Below, piece after piece: positions 28,065 through 39,117 of a stretch of 64,000 nucleotides of DNA (positions are counted from its first letter, which is position 1; every line of letters begins with the position of its first letter). Under the pieces are notes generated by a model, which worked only from the letters and a program-made list of their open reading frames with translations, was not told where the DNA came from and ran no database searches. The position numbers were made by a program, and so were the translations under genes. The stretch lies in assembly GCA_947173945.1 (NCBI GenBank), contig CAMWGV010000005.1, positions 1 through 64,000 of the forward strand. Reading direction: 5' to 3'. This DNA is from an uncultured Lachnospiraceae bacterium. Its GTDB lineage: Bacteria > Bacillota > Clostridia > Lachnospirales > Lachnospiraceae.

Positions 28065-31000
28065 CTAAAGCTTAAGACTTATATATGTTGTAATCAAATC
28101 ATTGATTGCTTCGACATTTTTTTCTGCTACAACCTCATCAAGAGCCGTAACAAATCCTCTATCGTCACCGTCAAGCTCGATTTTTTCAAGCTCATTTATA
28201 CATTCATGTAACAACTCAAATTTTCCAGACTTTACATTTTTCTGCATCTCCTCAAGTAACTCCATATCAAGTCCATTGGCTATTATGGTTTTATCTTCCG
28301 TATCAACCTGCTCCTCCTCAGTTTCCACCTCTGAAGCAGCCTCAATATATTTAATGTATTCATGAATAACCTCTATAAGCATGGCAAGATTATCTGCAAA
28401 ATCCTCTAAGTTGTCCTTGACATAGTCTTTTTTGCCAATATTTATCGCCGCCTCAAGCTTTGTGGCATCCTTTGAACACTTAAATGCCCCTATGTTTATG
28501 CTTGTCGTCTTTATTGTATGAATTTTTGCCTTAAATCCCCTCATATCATTTCCAAATTTATCATACAATTCTTCCACTGCATTATAATTCTGGTTGTAAT
28601 ATGCTGTAATAAGCTTGTTAAATACATCTATACTTCCGCCAATTTTATTTATTGCATTTTCCACGTCAATGTATGGTTCAAGTCTGATAAGTCCATCTCT
28701 GTACATTGATCCCTCAATATAATTACTGATATCATTTTCCTTCTCTTTTATCTTATCTTCCGGAAGACAATCCTTCAGTATGGCGGCAACTCTTCTTATA
28801 TCCAGCGGCTTAATAAGAGTATCCGTAAAGCCTGCCTCAAGAAGTGTCTGCTTATTATCTGCAATGGCATTTGCATCCATGGAAACAATCGGCATAAAAC
28901 TATAGGTATCACCGTCAAGCTCCCTTATTTCCTTCATAGCATCCATACCACTCATAATAGGCATGGATAAATCCATAAATACAACGTCATAGTTGTTAGT
29001 CAACACCATATCTATGGCACTGATGCCTGAGGTTGCAATATCAACCTTCACCTCAAATTGTCCGAGAACATTAACAGCTACATCACGGCTTACCTCATCA
29101 TCATCTACAAGAAGCGCCGTTACATCGGGGAGCCAAAGCTTTGATGCAACGTCCTTTGTGACGGTCTCCTCAACCTTTGATGCATTTAACGCAGTACTTT
29201 TTGTATCTGCAATCGTCTGGTTTACAGATAACGTAAATGCGGAACCTGCCCCATAGGTGCTCTCTACCTCAAGCTCTGCATTAAGCACGTCAGCATAGCC
29301 CTTTGCAATGGCAAGTCCAAGTCCACTATTGTTTTTGATGTTGTCAGCTATCTGTGTAACCTCAAATACACTTTCAAGCTTGTCTTGCTGTATACCGATT
29401 CCTGTGTCTGATACTGTATAAACAAAATTAACAGTATTTTTATTTGCCTTATCCGCATACTCATAACAATCAACAGATATGGTAATAGAGCCTTCCTTCG
29501 TATACCTGACAGCATTATCCAGAAGCCTGAACAGAATGTCTTTAATTTTATCTCCGTCGCCCACAACCATATCGGCTATATTATCACCAATCTCAACAAA
29601 AAATTTGACAGTCTTGTCACCTATAAGTCTCATTGTAAGCTCTGAAAGCTCATACATCATCGTAGTAACTGAATATTTATCATTTACCACATCAGCTTTT
29701 CCTGCCTCAAGTCTTGCGAGAAGTATGATATCATCAACCTTTTCAAGTATACTATTGCTTGTTTCATAGATGCTGACAACATTATCTCTATACTGTTCAT
29801 TTGTATCCGTCATCTGAAGCAGTTCATCGGCCTTAGCCATAATAGCATTGATAGGTGTTTTTATTTCATTGCTCATATTTGCAAGATAATCATTTTTTGC
29901 ACTACTTGATTTAACTGCTTCCTCATGCTGTTTCGAGAGCTTTTCTATTTCCTTATTGTTATATAAAAGTATCTTTCTTACACGTAAGCTTGCATATATT
30001 ATTATAACAACACCACAAAGCATAAGGAACACTAAAAATGTTCGTGCCATAGGCCTCTCAATAAACTTTTTCTCTTTCTCAATCCGGAAGGACAATTCCT
30101 CATCACATGACTTTCCATCACCGTTGTACGCCTTTAATTTAAAACGGTAGTCTCCACCGTCCAAATTTGTGTATACAGCCTCCATACTGCTGTTTCCGTC
30201 AATAACGATAGGTGTCTCATCGAAGCCTTCAAGAGAATATTCTACAGAGATATTTTCTCTGTTTGTAAATGAAAATACAGCAAAATGTATCGTTATTCTC
30301 GACACGTCCTTGTTTACATTAAGACCGTCCGCAAGATCATCTAATTCATACACAACCCCATCAACATCTATAGCTGTAACCTTAATTTTCGGAGCGACTG
30401 TATTATATGGAATATTTTTTGTATCCAGAGTACACACTCCCGTATTACAGCATATGTAAAGCACACCCTCACTATCCATTGCCGAATTACAAATTGTGTT
30501 AATATCCTTTGTAAGACCGTCACTTTTATCAAAAGCCCTGTGAATCATTCCCTGACTGCTGAGAAGCTCTTCCCCGGTTGTCCAGAGCACCCCCTTCGAG
30601 CCAATGATCCATACGGATGTTTCATTAACAATAATCTCATATATGTTGTTTGAATAATCTATGTTGCTGACAGTTCTAAATGCATCATTATAAAAACACA
30701 AACCATTGTCCGTGCCTATCCACAGTCCATCGTCACCCTCAGCCATCGATGTTACAACATTAGAATTAAGACCACTTTCCGTATTATAATTTTCAACAGC
30801 TCCGCTCTTTAAGAAAATTTGATATAATCCTCCCCCATCTGTTCCACAAAGCAGGTTTCCCTCACTGTTCTGATACATACACAATACATTTTCGTATTCC
30901 ATTCCATTTTGGGCATTATAAACACTATTTATTTCTCCGTTCTTTTCAATGATTGCAACGCCTTCCTCCGTTGCAACAGCAATTCTGCCATCTGAAAGCT

Positions 31001-32330
31001 CCAATGTAGTATTTACACCATAGCTTGGGAGCCCCTCTGTTCTTGTAATACTGGTTATCTCTCCTTTTTTTGTCATTCTGACAACACCATATTTTCTATG
31101 GGTACTTATCCACATATTTCCAGCACTGTCAGCCATAATATGTCTTATGCTGACACCCTCTAACATCTTTGTCAGGTCATTTAAAACAGGCTCGTTTTTT
31201 CGATTGTATATTACCAATCCGTCTTCTGTTCCAATAAATTTATTCTGCCCCTTTAAATAGACACAGTTAACCATTGTCTCCTGCATACCTGTATTGATAT
31301 TAAAATCAGTAAACTTACTCTTATTTAAGGTAAGAACTCCCATACGTGTAGATGCAATCCAGAAATTACCCTCGTAATCCTGGATAATATCTGATAAATA
31401 ATTATCTACCTGACAATCATTTATTTGATTAAATGTCTTTCTTCTGTCAAAAAAACCAATTCCGATATCAGAGCATGCCCATACCCTGCCCTCATTATCA
31501 AGCATCAGCTCATTTATTCCCTCAATTGTTGCATTCAGAGTAGATATTCTCTTTGAATCTTTACATACAAGTACATTGCTGCCTGACGTTCCAACATACA
31601 TGGAACCATCAATCAGGCTTAAACATCTGAGCTCATCACGAACAATCTCTGATGTATCTATTATATCCTCCACATCTGCATTTCCCATAATGTATATTTT
31701 ATTAGAACCGTAAATTCCCCATATTGAGTCGCCAAATGCTTCTATTTCATTAAATTTGTATGTGGCAATTGTACTGTTCATATATGGTTCCATAACCATA
31801 CCGTCTGCACTTTCCTCACTAGGTATACACACATACAGCCCATTATCTGTTGCAACATATATATTTCCATCGTTGGTTTCACATATGTCGAGTATCGTTT
31901 TTATTCCGTTATAATATTCATCCTGAAGATGATAGGTTTCTCCCCGTTCTATGTAAAATAATCCGTAATTGTCCGTTCCTATCCACATTCTGCCTTTTTT
32001 ATCCTGCACAATGCAATTTATGGAGTACACATCCGTTCTGTCTGTATCCCACAGGTTAACCGGCGAAAAACCTGAACCGCTTGAACGGTACAGTCCCCCA
32101 TCCGTACCAACCCAGATATATCCGGAAGTAGACTGATACAGGCAATTTACCTCGTTGCTTCCTATTCCATTTTTAGTATTGTAGACAACCTGTACATACC
32201 TGGATATAAACGAATCCCTTGCAATTACAGACTCGTCTGACACTACAAAAAGGCACACCAGAAGGAGTGCCATTATTGACGATATTATTCTATTTTTGTA
32301 TTTTTGAAAATTCATAGGTGAATTCCTCAT
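28065..32330 (-). CDS. reg_prop/Y_Y_Y hybrid sensor protein with HisKA-like, HATPase, REC and Hpt domains
   Basis: Two-component beta-propeller repeats, TM, NMSNEIKTPINAI (H-box with Asn), N/G boxes, REC VVFMDLSMPIMSG, Hpt KIHTIKTTSINIG. Confidence 0.93.
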   Translation of the reverse strand: MRNSPMNFQKYKNRIISSIMALLLVCLFVVSDESVIARDSFISRYVQVVYNTKNGIGSNEVNCLYQSTSGYIWVGTDGGLYRSSGSGFSPVNLWDTDRTDVYSINCIVQDKKGRMWIGTDNYGLFYIERGETYHLQDEYYNGIKTILDICETNDGNIYVATDNGLYVCIPSEESADGMVMEPYMNSTIATYKFNEIEAFGDSIWGIYGSNKIYIMGNADVEDIIDTSEIVRDELRCLSLIDGSMYVGTSGSNVLVCKDSKRISTLNATIEGINELMLDNEGRVWACSDIGIGFFDRRKTFNQINDCQVDNYLSDIIQDYEGNFWIASTRMGVLTLNKSKFTDFNINTGMQETMVNCVYLKGQNKFIGTEDGLVIYNRKNEPVLNDLTKMLEGVSIRHIMADSAGNMWISTHRKYGVVRMTKKGEITSITRTEGLPSYGVNTTLELSDGRIAVATEEGVAIIEKNGEINSVYNAQNGMEYENVLCMYQNSEGNLLCGTDGGGLYQIFLKSGAVENYNTESGLNSNVVTSMAEGDDGLWIGTDNGLCFYNDAFRTVSNIDYSNNIYEIIVNETSVWIIGSKGVLWTTGEELLSSQGMIHRAFDKSDGLTKDINTICNSAMDSEGVLYICCNTGVCTLDTKNIPYNTVAPKIKVTAIDVDGVVYELDDLADGLNVNKDVSRITIHFAVFSFTNRENISVEYSLEGFDETPIVIDGNSSMEAVYTNLDGGDYRFKLKAYNGDGKSCDEELSFRIEKEKKFIERPMARTFLVFLMLCGVVIIIYASLRVRKILLYNNKEIEKLSKQHEEAVKSSSAKNDYLANMSNEIKTPINAIMAKADELLQMTDTNEQYRDNVVSIYETSNSILEKVDDIILLARLEAGKADVVNDKYSVTTMMYELSELTMRLIGDKTVKFFVEIGDNIADMVVGDGDKIKDILFRLLDNAVRYTKEGSITISVDCYEYADKANKNTVNFVYTVSDTGIGIQQDKLESVFEVTQIADNIKNNSGLGLAIAKGYADVLNAELEVESTYGAGSAFTLSVNQTIADTKSTALNASKVEETVTKDVASKLWLPDVTALLVDDDEVSRDVAVNVLGQFEVKVDIATSGISAIDMVLTNNYDVVFMDLSMPIMSGMDAMKEIRELDGDTYSFMPIVSMDANAIADNKQTLLEAGFTDTLIKPLDIRRVAAILKDCLPEDKIKEKENDISNYIEGSMYRDGLIRLEPYIDVENAINKIGGSIDVFNKLITAYYNQNYNAVEELYDKFGNDMRGFKAKIHTIKTTSINIGAFKCSKDATKLEAAINIGKKDYVKDNLEDFADNLAMLIEVIHEYIKYIEAASEVETEEEQVDTEDKTIIANGLDMELLEEMQKNVKSGKFELLHECINELEKIELDGDDRGFVTALDEVVAEKNVEAINDLITTYISLKL

Positions 32331-33706
32331 GCTTCCCTCAAAAATACCTTATATCCTTTGAGGGTTTCATAAACGTCAGCCTTTGAGGTTATTTCCCAAG
32401 GTGCATGCATATTAAGAACTGCCACACCACAATCTATAACCTCCATTCCGTAAAGTGAAAGTATATATGCAATCGTTCCGCCACCGCCTACATCTACCTT
32501 ACCAAGCTCAGCAGTCTGATAGCATATAGCATTGTCATCCATTATTTTTCTTATTTTTGCAATATATTCCGCATTTGCATCATTTGAACCTGATTTTCCC
32601 CTTGAACCTGTAAATTTACTAAATACCATTCCCCTGCCAAAATACGAGGCATTATTTTTTTCAAATGCATCGGCAAACAAAGGGTCATATGCCGCATTTA
32701 CATCGGAAGACAGCATACAGGAAGAAGCAAGACATCTTCTAAGAGAAATATCACTATATGCTCCCATTGCATTCATAATCTCTGCAACTGTATTTTCAAA
32801 AAATTTCGATTGCATGCCTGTTGCTCCCACACTTCCAATTTCCTCCTTATCTGTAAGGAGGCAGCATGTGGTTTTATCTACACTATCAACCTCGAGCATT
32901 GCAAGAAGTGATGTATATGCACACACTCTGTCATCCTGACCGTATGCCATAATCATACTTTTATCCAAGCCTGCTTCCCTTGCTCTTCCGGCAGGTACAA
33001 TTTCAAGCTCTGCGGATATAAAATCCTCTTCCTCTATATCATATTTTTCCTTAAGCAGCACAAGTATGTTTTCTTTTACCGCATCTTTATCCTTATTCTT
33101 AAGCGGAATACTTCCTACCAGTACATCAAGCTTTTCTCCCTCAATAACCTTATTTGCCTTTTTCTCAAGCTGCTCACCTGCCAGATGAATAAGCAAATCG
33201 GTTACGCAGAATACAGGATCATTCTTATCCTCTCCTATAGATATATCCAATGTATTACCATCCTTTTTTACCACTACTCCATGAATGGCAAGTGGAAGTG
33301 TAACCCACTGGTATTTTTTTATCCCTCCATAATAATGGGTATCAAAATAGGCAAAATCTCCGTTCTCATAAAGAGGATTTTGTTTTACATCCATACGCGG
33401 TGAATCAATATGTGCTCCTAAAATGTTAAGCCCATTTTCAAGCTTCTTCTTACCTATATTGAACATTGCCACTGTCTTATTCATGCAGACAGCATAAACC
33501 TTATCTCCCGCCTTAAGCTTTTTCTTATCCTTAATTACGTCCTTAAGATCAACATATCCATGTTCCTTTGCCAGGTCTTCTATAATTTTTACACATTCTC
33601 TCTCCGTTTTTCCATTGTCGAGAAAACCCATATATCCCTTGCAAACCTTTTCCAGCTCATTCAACTGCTTTTTGTTATATGTTGTCCATGCATTTGCTCT
33701 TTTCAT
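32327..33706 (-). CDS. M18 family aminopeptidase
   Basis: LGAHIDSPRMDVK, DDRVCAYTSLLAM, TDKEEIGSVGATG, VGGGGTIAYILSLYGMEVIDCGVAVLNMHAPWEI. Confidence 0.95.
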   Translation of the reverse strand: MKRANAWTTYNKKQLNELEKVCKGYMGFLDNGKTERECVKIIEDLAKEHGYVDLKDVIKDKKKLKAGDKVYAVCMNKTVAMFNIGKKKLENGLNILGAHIDSPRMDVKQNPLYENGDFAYFDTHYYGGIKKYQWVTLPLAIHGVVVKKDGNTLDISIGEDKNDPVFCVTDLLIHLAGEQLEKKANKVIEGEKLDVLVGSIPLKNKDKDAVKENILVLLKEKYDIEEEDFISAELEIVPAGRAREAGLDKSMIMAYGQDDRVCAYTSLLAMLEVDSVDKTTCCLLTDKEEIGSVGATGMQSKFFENTVAEIMNAMGAYSDISLRRCLASSCMLSSDVNAAYDPLFADAFEKNNASYFGRGMVFSKFTGSRGKSGSNDANAEYIAKIRKIMDDNAICYQTAELGKVDVGGGGTIAYILSLYGMEVIDCGVAVLNMHAPWEITSKADVYETLKGYKVFLREA

Positions 33707-33818
33707 AATATGCTCCTTTTCTATTGACAGTTTCCCAATATTGTCCTTGTAACTATCATTACATAGATATCTGAAGGCTTCATTGTCACCTATATTATAT
33801 CCATTTTATAAAAATTAA

Positions 33819-35030
33819 TCACATAAGTCTCTTTACGACCTTATCCAATATTTCATAAGCCTCTTTGCATTCTTCCTCTGTTACATTGAGTGGCGGTACA
33901 AGGCGAATCACATTCGGTCTTACCGCTGTAATGAGCAGTCCTTCCTTGGCACATTCATATTTGACAGGAGTTGCTATATCCTTTTCAAATTCAACGCCAA
34001 CCATAAGTCCTTTGCCACGCACCTCACCTATACAAGGAAGCTTTCTAAGCATATCCATAAAAACTTTTCCCATGACTTTTGCATTTTCAGGAAGATTATT
34101 ATTTAATATCTCATTAATCTGTGCATATGACGCAGCACAGCATACAGGATTTCCTGCATATGTGCTTCCATGCGCTCCTGGTCCAAATGTAAGTGCCAGT
34201 TTGCTGCTTGTACACATGGCTCCTATCGGCATACCGCCTCCCATTGCCTTTGCCATACTGACACAGTCTGGCTTAATGCCATAATCCATAAATGCCATCA
34301 ACTCACCGGTACGGCCCCAACCCGTCTGAACTTCATCGATAAGCAACAGCATATCTCTCTCATCACAAAGTTTTCTTAATCCCTGAATAAATTCTTTTGT
34401 TGCAGGAATAACCCCGCCCTCACCCTGAACAAGCTCTACAAGAATTGCAATTGTGTTTTCTGTACATGCTGCATGAAATGCCTCAATATTATTAAATTCC
34501 GCATATGTAAATCCCGGAATAAATGGGTCATAGTTTTTTTGAATAGCCGAATCAGGCTGTCCTGTTGCAGCAAGTGTTGCCAGAGTTCTTCCATGGAAGC
34601 TGTTATAAGCTGTTACAATATTGTATCTATCAGGTCCGTAATTTTCTTTTCCATACTTTCTTGCAAGCTTAATCATTACTTCGTTTGCCTCAGCTCCCGA
34701 ATTCTGAAAATAAATCTTTTCCATGCCGATTGACTTACATATAAGCTCGGCAAGCTTTGCCTGAGGTATTGTATAAAAATAGTTTGATGCATGAATCATA
34801 GTTTCACACTGTGCTTTTATGGCATCAACAACATTTTTGTTGCAGTGACCTGTACTATTTACCGCAATTCCCGCCATAAAATCCAAATATTTATTACCAT
34901 TTTCGTCTATCACATATGATGCTTCACCATTTTCTGCAACAAAGTCAAACCGTTTAAAGGTCTCATAAAAATAAGTGTTATAGAGGTTCTCAAGCTCCTC
35001 CTTTGTCATATTAAAATCATTAAGTTTCAT
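33819..35030 (-). CDS. argD: acetylornithine/N-acetylornithine-type class III aminotransferase
   Basis: AYNSFHGRTLATLAATGQ, LLIDEVQTGWGRTG, SMAKAMGGGMPIGAM; second in-frame ATG favoured by RBS spacing. Confidence 0.88.
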   Translation of the reverse strand: MKLNDFNMTKEELENLYNTYFYETFKRFDFVAENGEASYVIDENGNKYLDFMAGIAVNSTGHCNKNVVDAIKAQCETMIHASNYFYTIPQAKLAELICKSIGMEKIYFQNSGAEANEVMIKLARKYGKENYGPDRYNIVTAYNSFHGRTLATLAATGQPDSAIQKNYDPFIPGFTYAEFNNIEAFHAACTENTIAILVELVQGEGGVIPATKEFIQGLRKLCDERDMLLLIDEVQTGWGRTGELMAFMDYGIKPDCVSMAKAMGGGMPIGAMCTSSKLALTFGPGAHGSTYAGNPVCCAASYAQINEILNNNLPENAKVMGKVFMDMLRKLPCIGEVRGKGLMVGVEFEKDIATPVKYECAKEGLLITAVRPNVIRLVPPLNVTEEECKEAYEILDKVVKRLM

Positions 35031-35060
35031 AATCATTTCACCTCTCAAATAAAATCTATA

Positions 35061-35088
35061 TGGGGCTGTCAAATAAATGACACCCCCA
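35061..35088 (-). terminator. hairpin downstream of cheV
   Basis: TGGGG(c)TGTCA-aataaa-TGACA(c)CCCCA. Confidence 0.6.
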
Positions 35089-35113
35089 CATAAAGAAATT
35101 TTTGTTTAAAATT

Positions 35114-36028
35114 CTATCCGTATATCTGGCTTGCAACAAGATTATCAAGTATACTTACAAGCTGTCCTATTTCCGGCTTACTAATCTGTGCATTTGCACC
35201 CAAAGACTCCCCTTTTCGCTTCATGTCATCATTTATAAGTGAAGAAAATACTATAATTGGAATGTGCTTAAGTCCCTCTGTATCCCGTATGAGCCTTATA
35301 AGCCTGTGTCCATCCATCTGTGGCATTTCTATATCGGTTATAATACACTTAGCTCCATATTCAACACCATTATTTCTTTTCAATTGACAAAGATAATCCC
35401 AAGCCTCCTGACCATTATTCTTAACCGTAAGCTTGCTGTATCCTGCCGTATGAAGTGAATCTTCAATAAGCTTGCACAGCATATGTGAATCCTCTACAAC
35501 AAGAACAGGTATATTATTTCTTTCTCTCGTTTCAAGACCTGTAATCTCCGAAATCTTAAGGCTTGTCTCAGGACATATCTCCTCAACAATGCGTTCAAAA
35601 TCAAGTATAATAACAAGGTTATCCTTATTCTTGATAATACCGGTTGCAACTCCTACCCCCGGTCCACTTACCGTCTGATCCGGTTTCACTACCTCAGACC
35701 ATGAAATTCTTTGTATTCCAAGAACAGCTTGAACATCAAATGCAATATTCAGATTATTGAAGTTTGTAATTATCAAAAAATTATTTTTATCATGTCCACC
35801 GGAAAATCCAATTGCCTGTATCAAATCAATAACAGTTATAATAGTTCCACGAGGCATAAATATTCCTTCAATACAAGGATGTGAATTTGGTACTGGTGTT
35901 ATCTCCTGAAACGGAAGAATTTCCCTAACCTTCTCTACGTTAATCCCATAGTGATTTCCGTTAATAACAAATTCCAGTATTTCCAGCTCATTAGTTCCAC
36001 TTTCCAATAAAATATTAGTATCCATCAT
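35114..36028 (-). CDS. cheV: chemotaxis protein CheV (CheW-REC)
   Basis: N-terminal CheW-like domain, C-terminal REC (CIITDIEMPQMDGHRLIRLIR). Confidence 0.92.
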   Translation of the reverse strand: MMDTNILLESGTNELEILEFVINGNHYGINVEKVREILPFQEITPVPNSHPCIEGIFMPRGTIITVIDLIQAIGFSGGHDKNNFLIITNFNNLNIAFDVQAVLGIQRISWSEVVKPDQTVSGPGVGVATGIIKNKDNLVIILDFERIVEEICPETSLKISEITGLETRERNNIPVLVVEDSHMLCKLIEDSLHTAGYSKLTVKNNGQEAWDYLCQLKRNNGVEYGAKCIITDIEMPQMDGHRLIRLIRDTEGLKHIPIIVFSSLINDDMKRKGESLGANAQISKPEIGQLVSILDNLVASQIYG

Positions 36029-36040
36029 CCACCCTCCTTG

Positions 36041-36826
36041 TTATTGCAACTGCATTACTTTTTCATTTCCATTATAAGATATCTTAAGCTTGAGATCCGT
36101 TATATCTTCAACTACCTCATCAGATATCTGATATAAAAGAACTACCTCTTCCCTTACACTTCCACCTATACTCTTCTGATATGTATACATGTCATCCATA
36201 AGGAGAGTAAGCATCTGCTTTGCACTCTTCGCATCATTTACGATAATGTTATACCTCACATCTTTTGAATAAAGGTCTATATCCTGATTTTCGTTTGTTT
36301 TATTTTCAACACTGAATTTGAGTACAAGTAGCTTGTAGCCCTTTGGTGCTTCAATCTCAATAGATACCCCATCCTGACCGTATGACGGATATGAATCAAG
36401 TAACATGTAATACTGATAACCAATCGCAATTTTGTCTTCCCCTAAAAATGAAGCAATATCAAAGGAAGAATTCTCGTCGGCAACAACTCCGCTCACATTT
36501 TGTTCTTCACCGACCTGTATAACAACATCCTGATTTGGATTGTCATTTTCCGCCTCAGTTGTCGGCTGCTTTTCAGTAGTCACATTATTTTCTGCATCTG
36601 TACCTGTAGCAGCTTCGTCATCTCTTACAGTCACATCCAAAGAAGGTAATGTACTCTGCGACTCGTCATATTTAAACTTAGTATTCCTATCATATTTAAG
36701 TAATAATTGACCTGCATACTCCGCTATCAGCTTACTTTCTTCATCCGTTAAATCTATGGTTTTTTCACAGCCAACGGCAAAGAGTGCCAAAATTAGTATG
36801 CAACACAGAACCAGATATCTTTTCAT
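36041..36826 (-). CDS. lipoprotein, DUF4352-like C-terminal domain
   Basis: MKRYLVLCCILILALFAVGCEKT lipobox. Confidence 0.65.
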   Translation of the reverse strand: MKRYLVLCCILILALFAVGCEKTIDLTDEESKLIAEYAGQLLLKYDRNTKFKYDESQSTLPSLDVTVRDDEAATGTDAENNVTTEKQPTTEAENDNPNQDVVIQVGEEQNVSGVVADENSSFDIASFLGEDKIAIGYQYYMLLDSYPSYGQDGVSIEIEAPKGYKLLVLKFSVENKTNENQDIDLYSKDVRYNIIVNDAKSAKQMLTLLMDDMYTYQKSIGGSVREEVVLLYQISDEVVEDITDLKLKISYNGNEKVMQLQ

Positions 36827-36885
36827 TTGCATCCTCCACGCTTTCAAACATAAATCACATATGATTTTACCACTTTTTTTGTCTA

Positions 36886-38364
36886 TCAGCAAGGCATATT
36901 CGCATCTAAATCAAAATAAAATACAACTCCGTCAGAAACATTCCGTACACCATATTTTTTTCCATGTGCTTTCATAGTTGCCTCCACTATGGATAAGCCT
37001 ATTCCACTGCCGCCATATTCTCTTGTTCTTGCCTTGTCAACCTTGTAAAATTTTTCAAAAAGCTTATCAATATCAGCCTCAGGTATCTGCTCACCACGAT
37101 TATATACACACACCCTGACATCTGTTTCCATCTTTTCAAAGAATATTTTCACCTCTCCGTCAGGAGTCACATGATTGATTGCATTTACAAAATAGTTGGT
37201 AACTACCTCCTCAATCATATATTCATCCGCCCAGACATAAACAGGTCCTTCCTCATCAAACACCACATTTACATCTTTATTTTCAACAAGAATTTTAGAT
37301 GCAGAAATAATATTTTTTATAAATTCAACAAGCTCAAACCGTTCAATATTTAAAGGAACTGTTCCAAACTCCAACTCATTCAAGTTAAGGAGCTTCATTA
37401 CAAGGGTATTCATTTTTTTTGCCTCGTCAATGATGACATCTGTATAAAACTCCCTGCTCTCATCATCATCCATAAGGTTATCTTTAAGTCCCTCTGCATA
37501 TCCCTGAATAAGGGCAATCGGTGTTTTAAGCTCATGGGAAACATGGGATAAAAAATCCTTTCTCATGTCATCAATCTGTTCCTTTTGTTCTATATCACGC
37601 TGCAGCTTTGCATTTGCCGTTTTCAACTCAGATATTGTCATCTCAAGCTTATTTGACATCTCATTCATACATGTTCCAAGCTCACCAATCTCATCCTTTG
37701 TAGCCACCGGCACTTTGACATCAAAATCCAGATGTGTCATACGCTTTGCTACGTTACATAAATTTTTAATCGGGGCAACAAAAATATTGCTGAATGCCAG
37801 AATAAAAACAGACCCAAAAACAAGCAGTCCTACAGCAATTCTTGTAAAAACATCCTTTACAACAACCACTACAGAATCAATTCTTGATACCGGGCTCCTA
37901 ACGATAATATCAAATCCATTATCAAGATATCCTATCAAATCATAATAGTCAGCATTTATGGTTTCATCATGATTTTTTATTATAACGTAATCTGCATATA
38001 CACTCCTCGATATCACACCCGACTTATCGGTCGTCTGCAACAGACTGTACAGGCTGTCCATCATTTTACTCTCATCGTTTATGGAAGTATATATGTTTGC
38101 ATTTTCCCTATCAAGTATAAGAACAATACAATCTGACGGATTATAAATACGTCCATATAAATCTGAATTCACTGTGCCGTCTTCATCACTGTTATCATTA
38201 AAAAAAGCATTACAGGATTCGTAGGTTGACTTTAAATTTCTCTTTACATTATAAATAAATATATCTTCTATGAAATAATTACTGAGAATCCATGATGTGA
38301 CCACAATAACAGCTGAGAATATGACAACCATAAATGTAATTTTTGTTCTCAACGAGCTCCTCAT
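36886..38364 (-). CDS. HAMP-containing sensor histidine kinase
   Basis: LSHVSHELKTPIALIQGYAEGL, HAMP, GGSGIGLSIV. Confidence 0.93.
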   Translation of the reverse strand: MRSSLRTKITFMVVIFSAVIVVTSWILSNYFIEDIFIYNVKRNLKSTYESCNAFFNDNSDEDGTVNSDLYGRIYNPSDCIVLILDRENANIYTSINDESKMMDSLYSLLQTTDKSGVISRSVYADYVIIKNHDETINADYYDLIGYLDNGFDIIVRSPVSRIDSVVVVVKDVFTRIAVGLLVFGSVFILAFSNIFVAPIKNLCNVAKRMTHLDFDVKVPVATKDEIGELGTCMNEMSNKLEMTISELKTANAKLQRDIEQKEQIDDMRKDFLSHVSHELKTPIALIQGYAEGLKDNLMDDDESREFYTDVIIDEAKKMNTLVMKLLNLNELEFGTVPLNIERFELVEFIKNIISASKILVENKDVNVVFDEEGPVYVWADEYMIEEVVTNYFVNAINHVTPDGEVKIFFEKMETDVRVCVYNRGEQIPEADIDKLFEKFYKVDKARTREYGGSGIGLSIVEATMKAHGKKYGVRNVSDGVVFYFDLDANMPC

Positions 38365-38366
38365 GC

Positions 38367-39041
38367 TTAAACCTCAAACTTATATCCCATTCCCCAGATG
38401 GTTTTAATGTAATCACCCTTGCTACCAAGCTTACTCCTAAGCTTCTTAACATGCGTATCTATTGTTCTTGCATCTCCAAAATAATCATAATTCCATACAT
38501 TGTTCAGTATCTTTTCACGGGAAAGTGCGACTCCCTGATTTACTAGAAAATAATTTAACAGTTCAAACTCCTTGTAGCTGAGCTCAACCTCACTATCATC
38601 CACCATAACTTTGTGTGCTGAAATATCCATGCTGATTCCGCCATAGCTTATGGTATTTTCCTCCTGCCCTGACATACTTCTTCTAAGCACTGCCTGTACA
38701 CGTGCCACAAGTATTTTAGGGCTAAACGGTTTCGTGATATACTCGTCTATCCCCAACTCAAAGCCGTGAATTTCATCCCTCTCGCTACTCTTTGCTGTAA
38801 GCATTATAATAGGAACCTTTGATATCTTGCGTATCTCCTCAGCCACACCATATCCGTCAAGCTTAGGCATCATTACATCAAGTATTATAAGCGAAATATC
38901 CTTTGTTGACATAAATGTATCAACAGCCTGTTCCCCGTCCTGAGCCTCCAAAACCAAAAAGCCCTCTTTGATAAGAAAGTCTTTCACAAGCTTCCTCATA
39001 CGGCTTTCGTCATCCACAACGAGAATTTTAGTTCCCTCCAT
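38367..39041 (-). CDS. OmpR-family response regulator
   Basis: REC (LIILDVMMPKLDGYG) plus winged helix (DARTIDTHVKKLRSKLG). Confidence 0.95.
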   Translation of the reverse strand: MEGTKILVVDDESRMRKLVKDFLIKEGFLVLEAQDGEQAVDTFMSTKDISLIILDVMMPKLDGYGVAEEIRKISKVPIIMLTAKSSERDEIHGFELGIDEYITKPFSPKILVARVQAVLRRSMSGQEENTISYGGISMDISAHKVMVDDSEVELSYKEFELLNYFLVNQGVALSREKILNNVWNYDYFGDARTIDTHVKKLRSKLGSKGDYIKTIWGMGYKFEV

Positions 39042-39117
39042 ATGCTATACCTCCTAATCTGAACATCAGCATAAGCATATTGTATAATTATATTATGGTG
39101 AAATTGTGAAAAACAGC

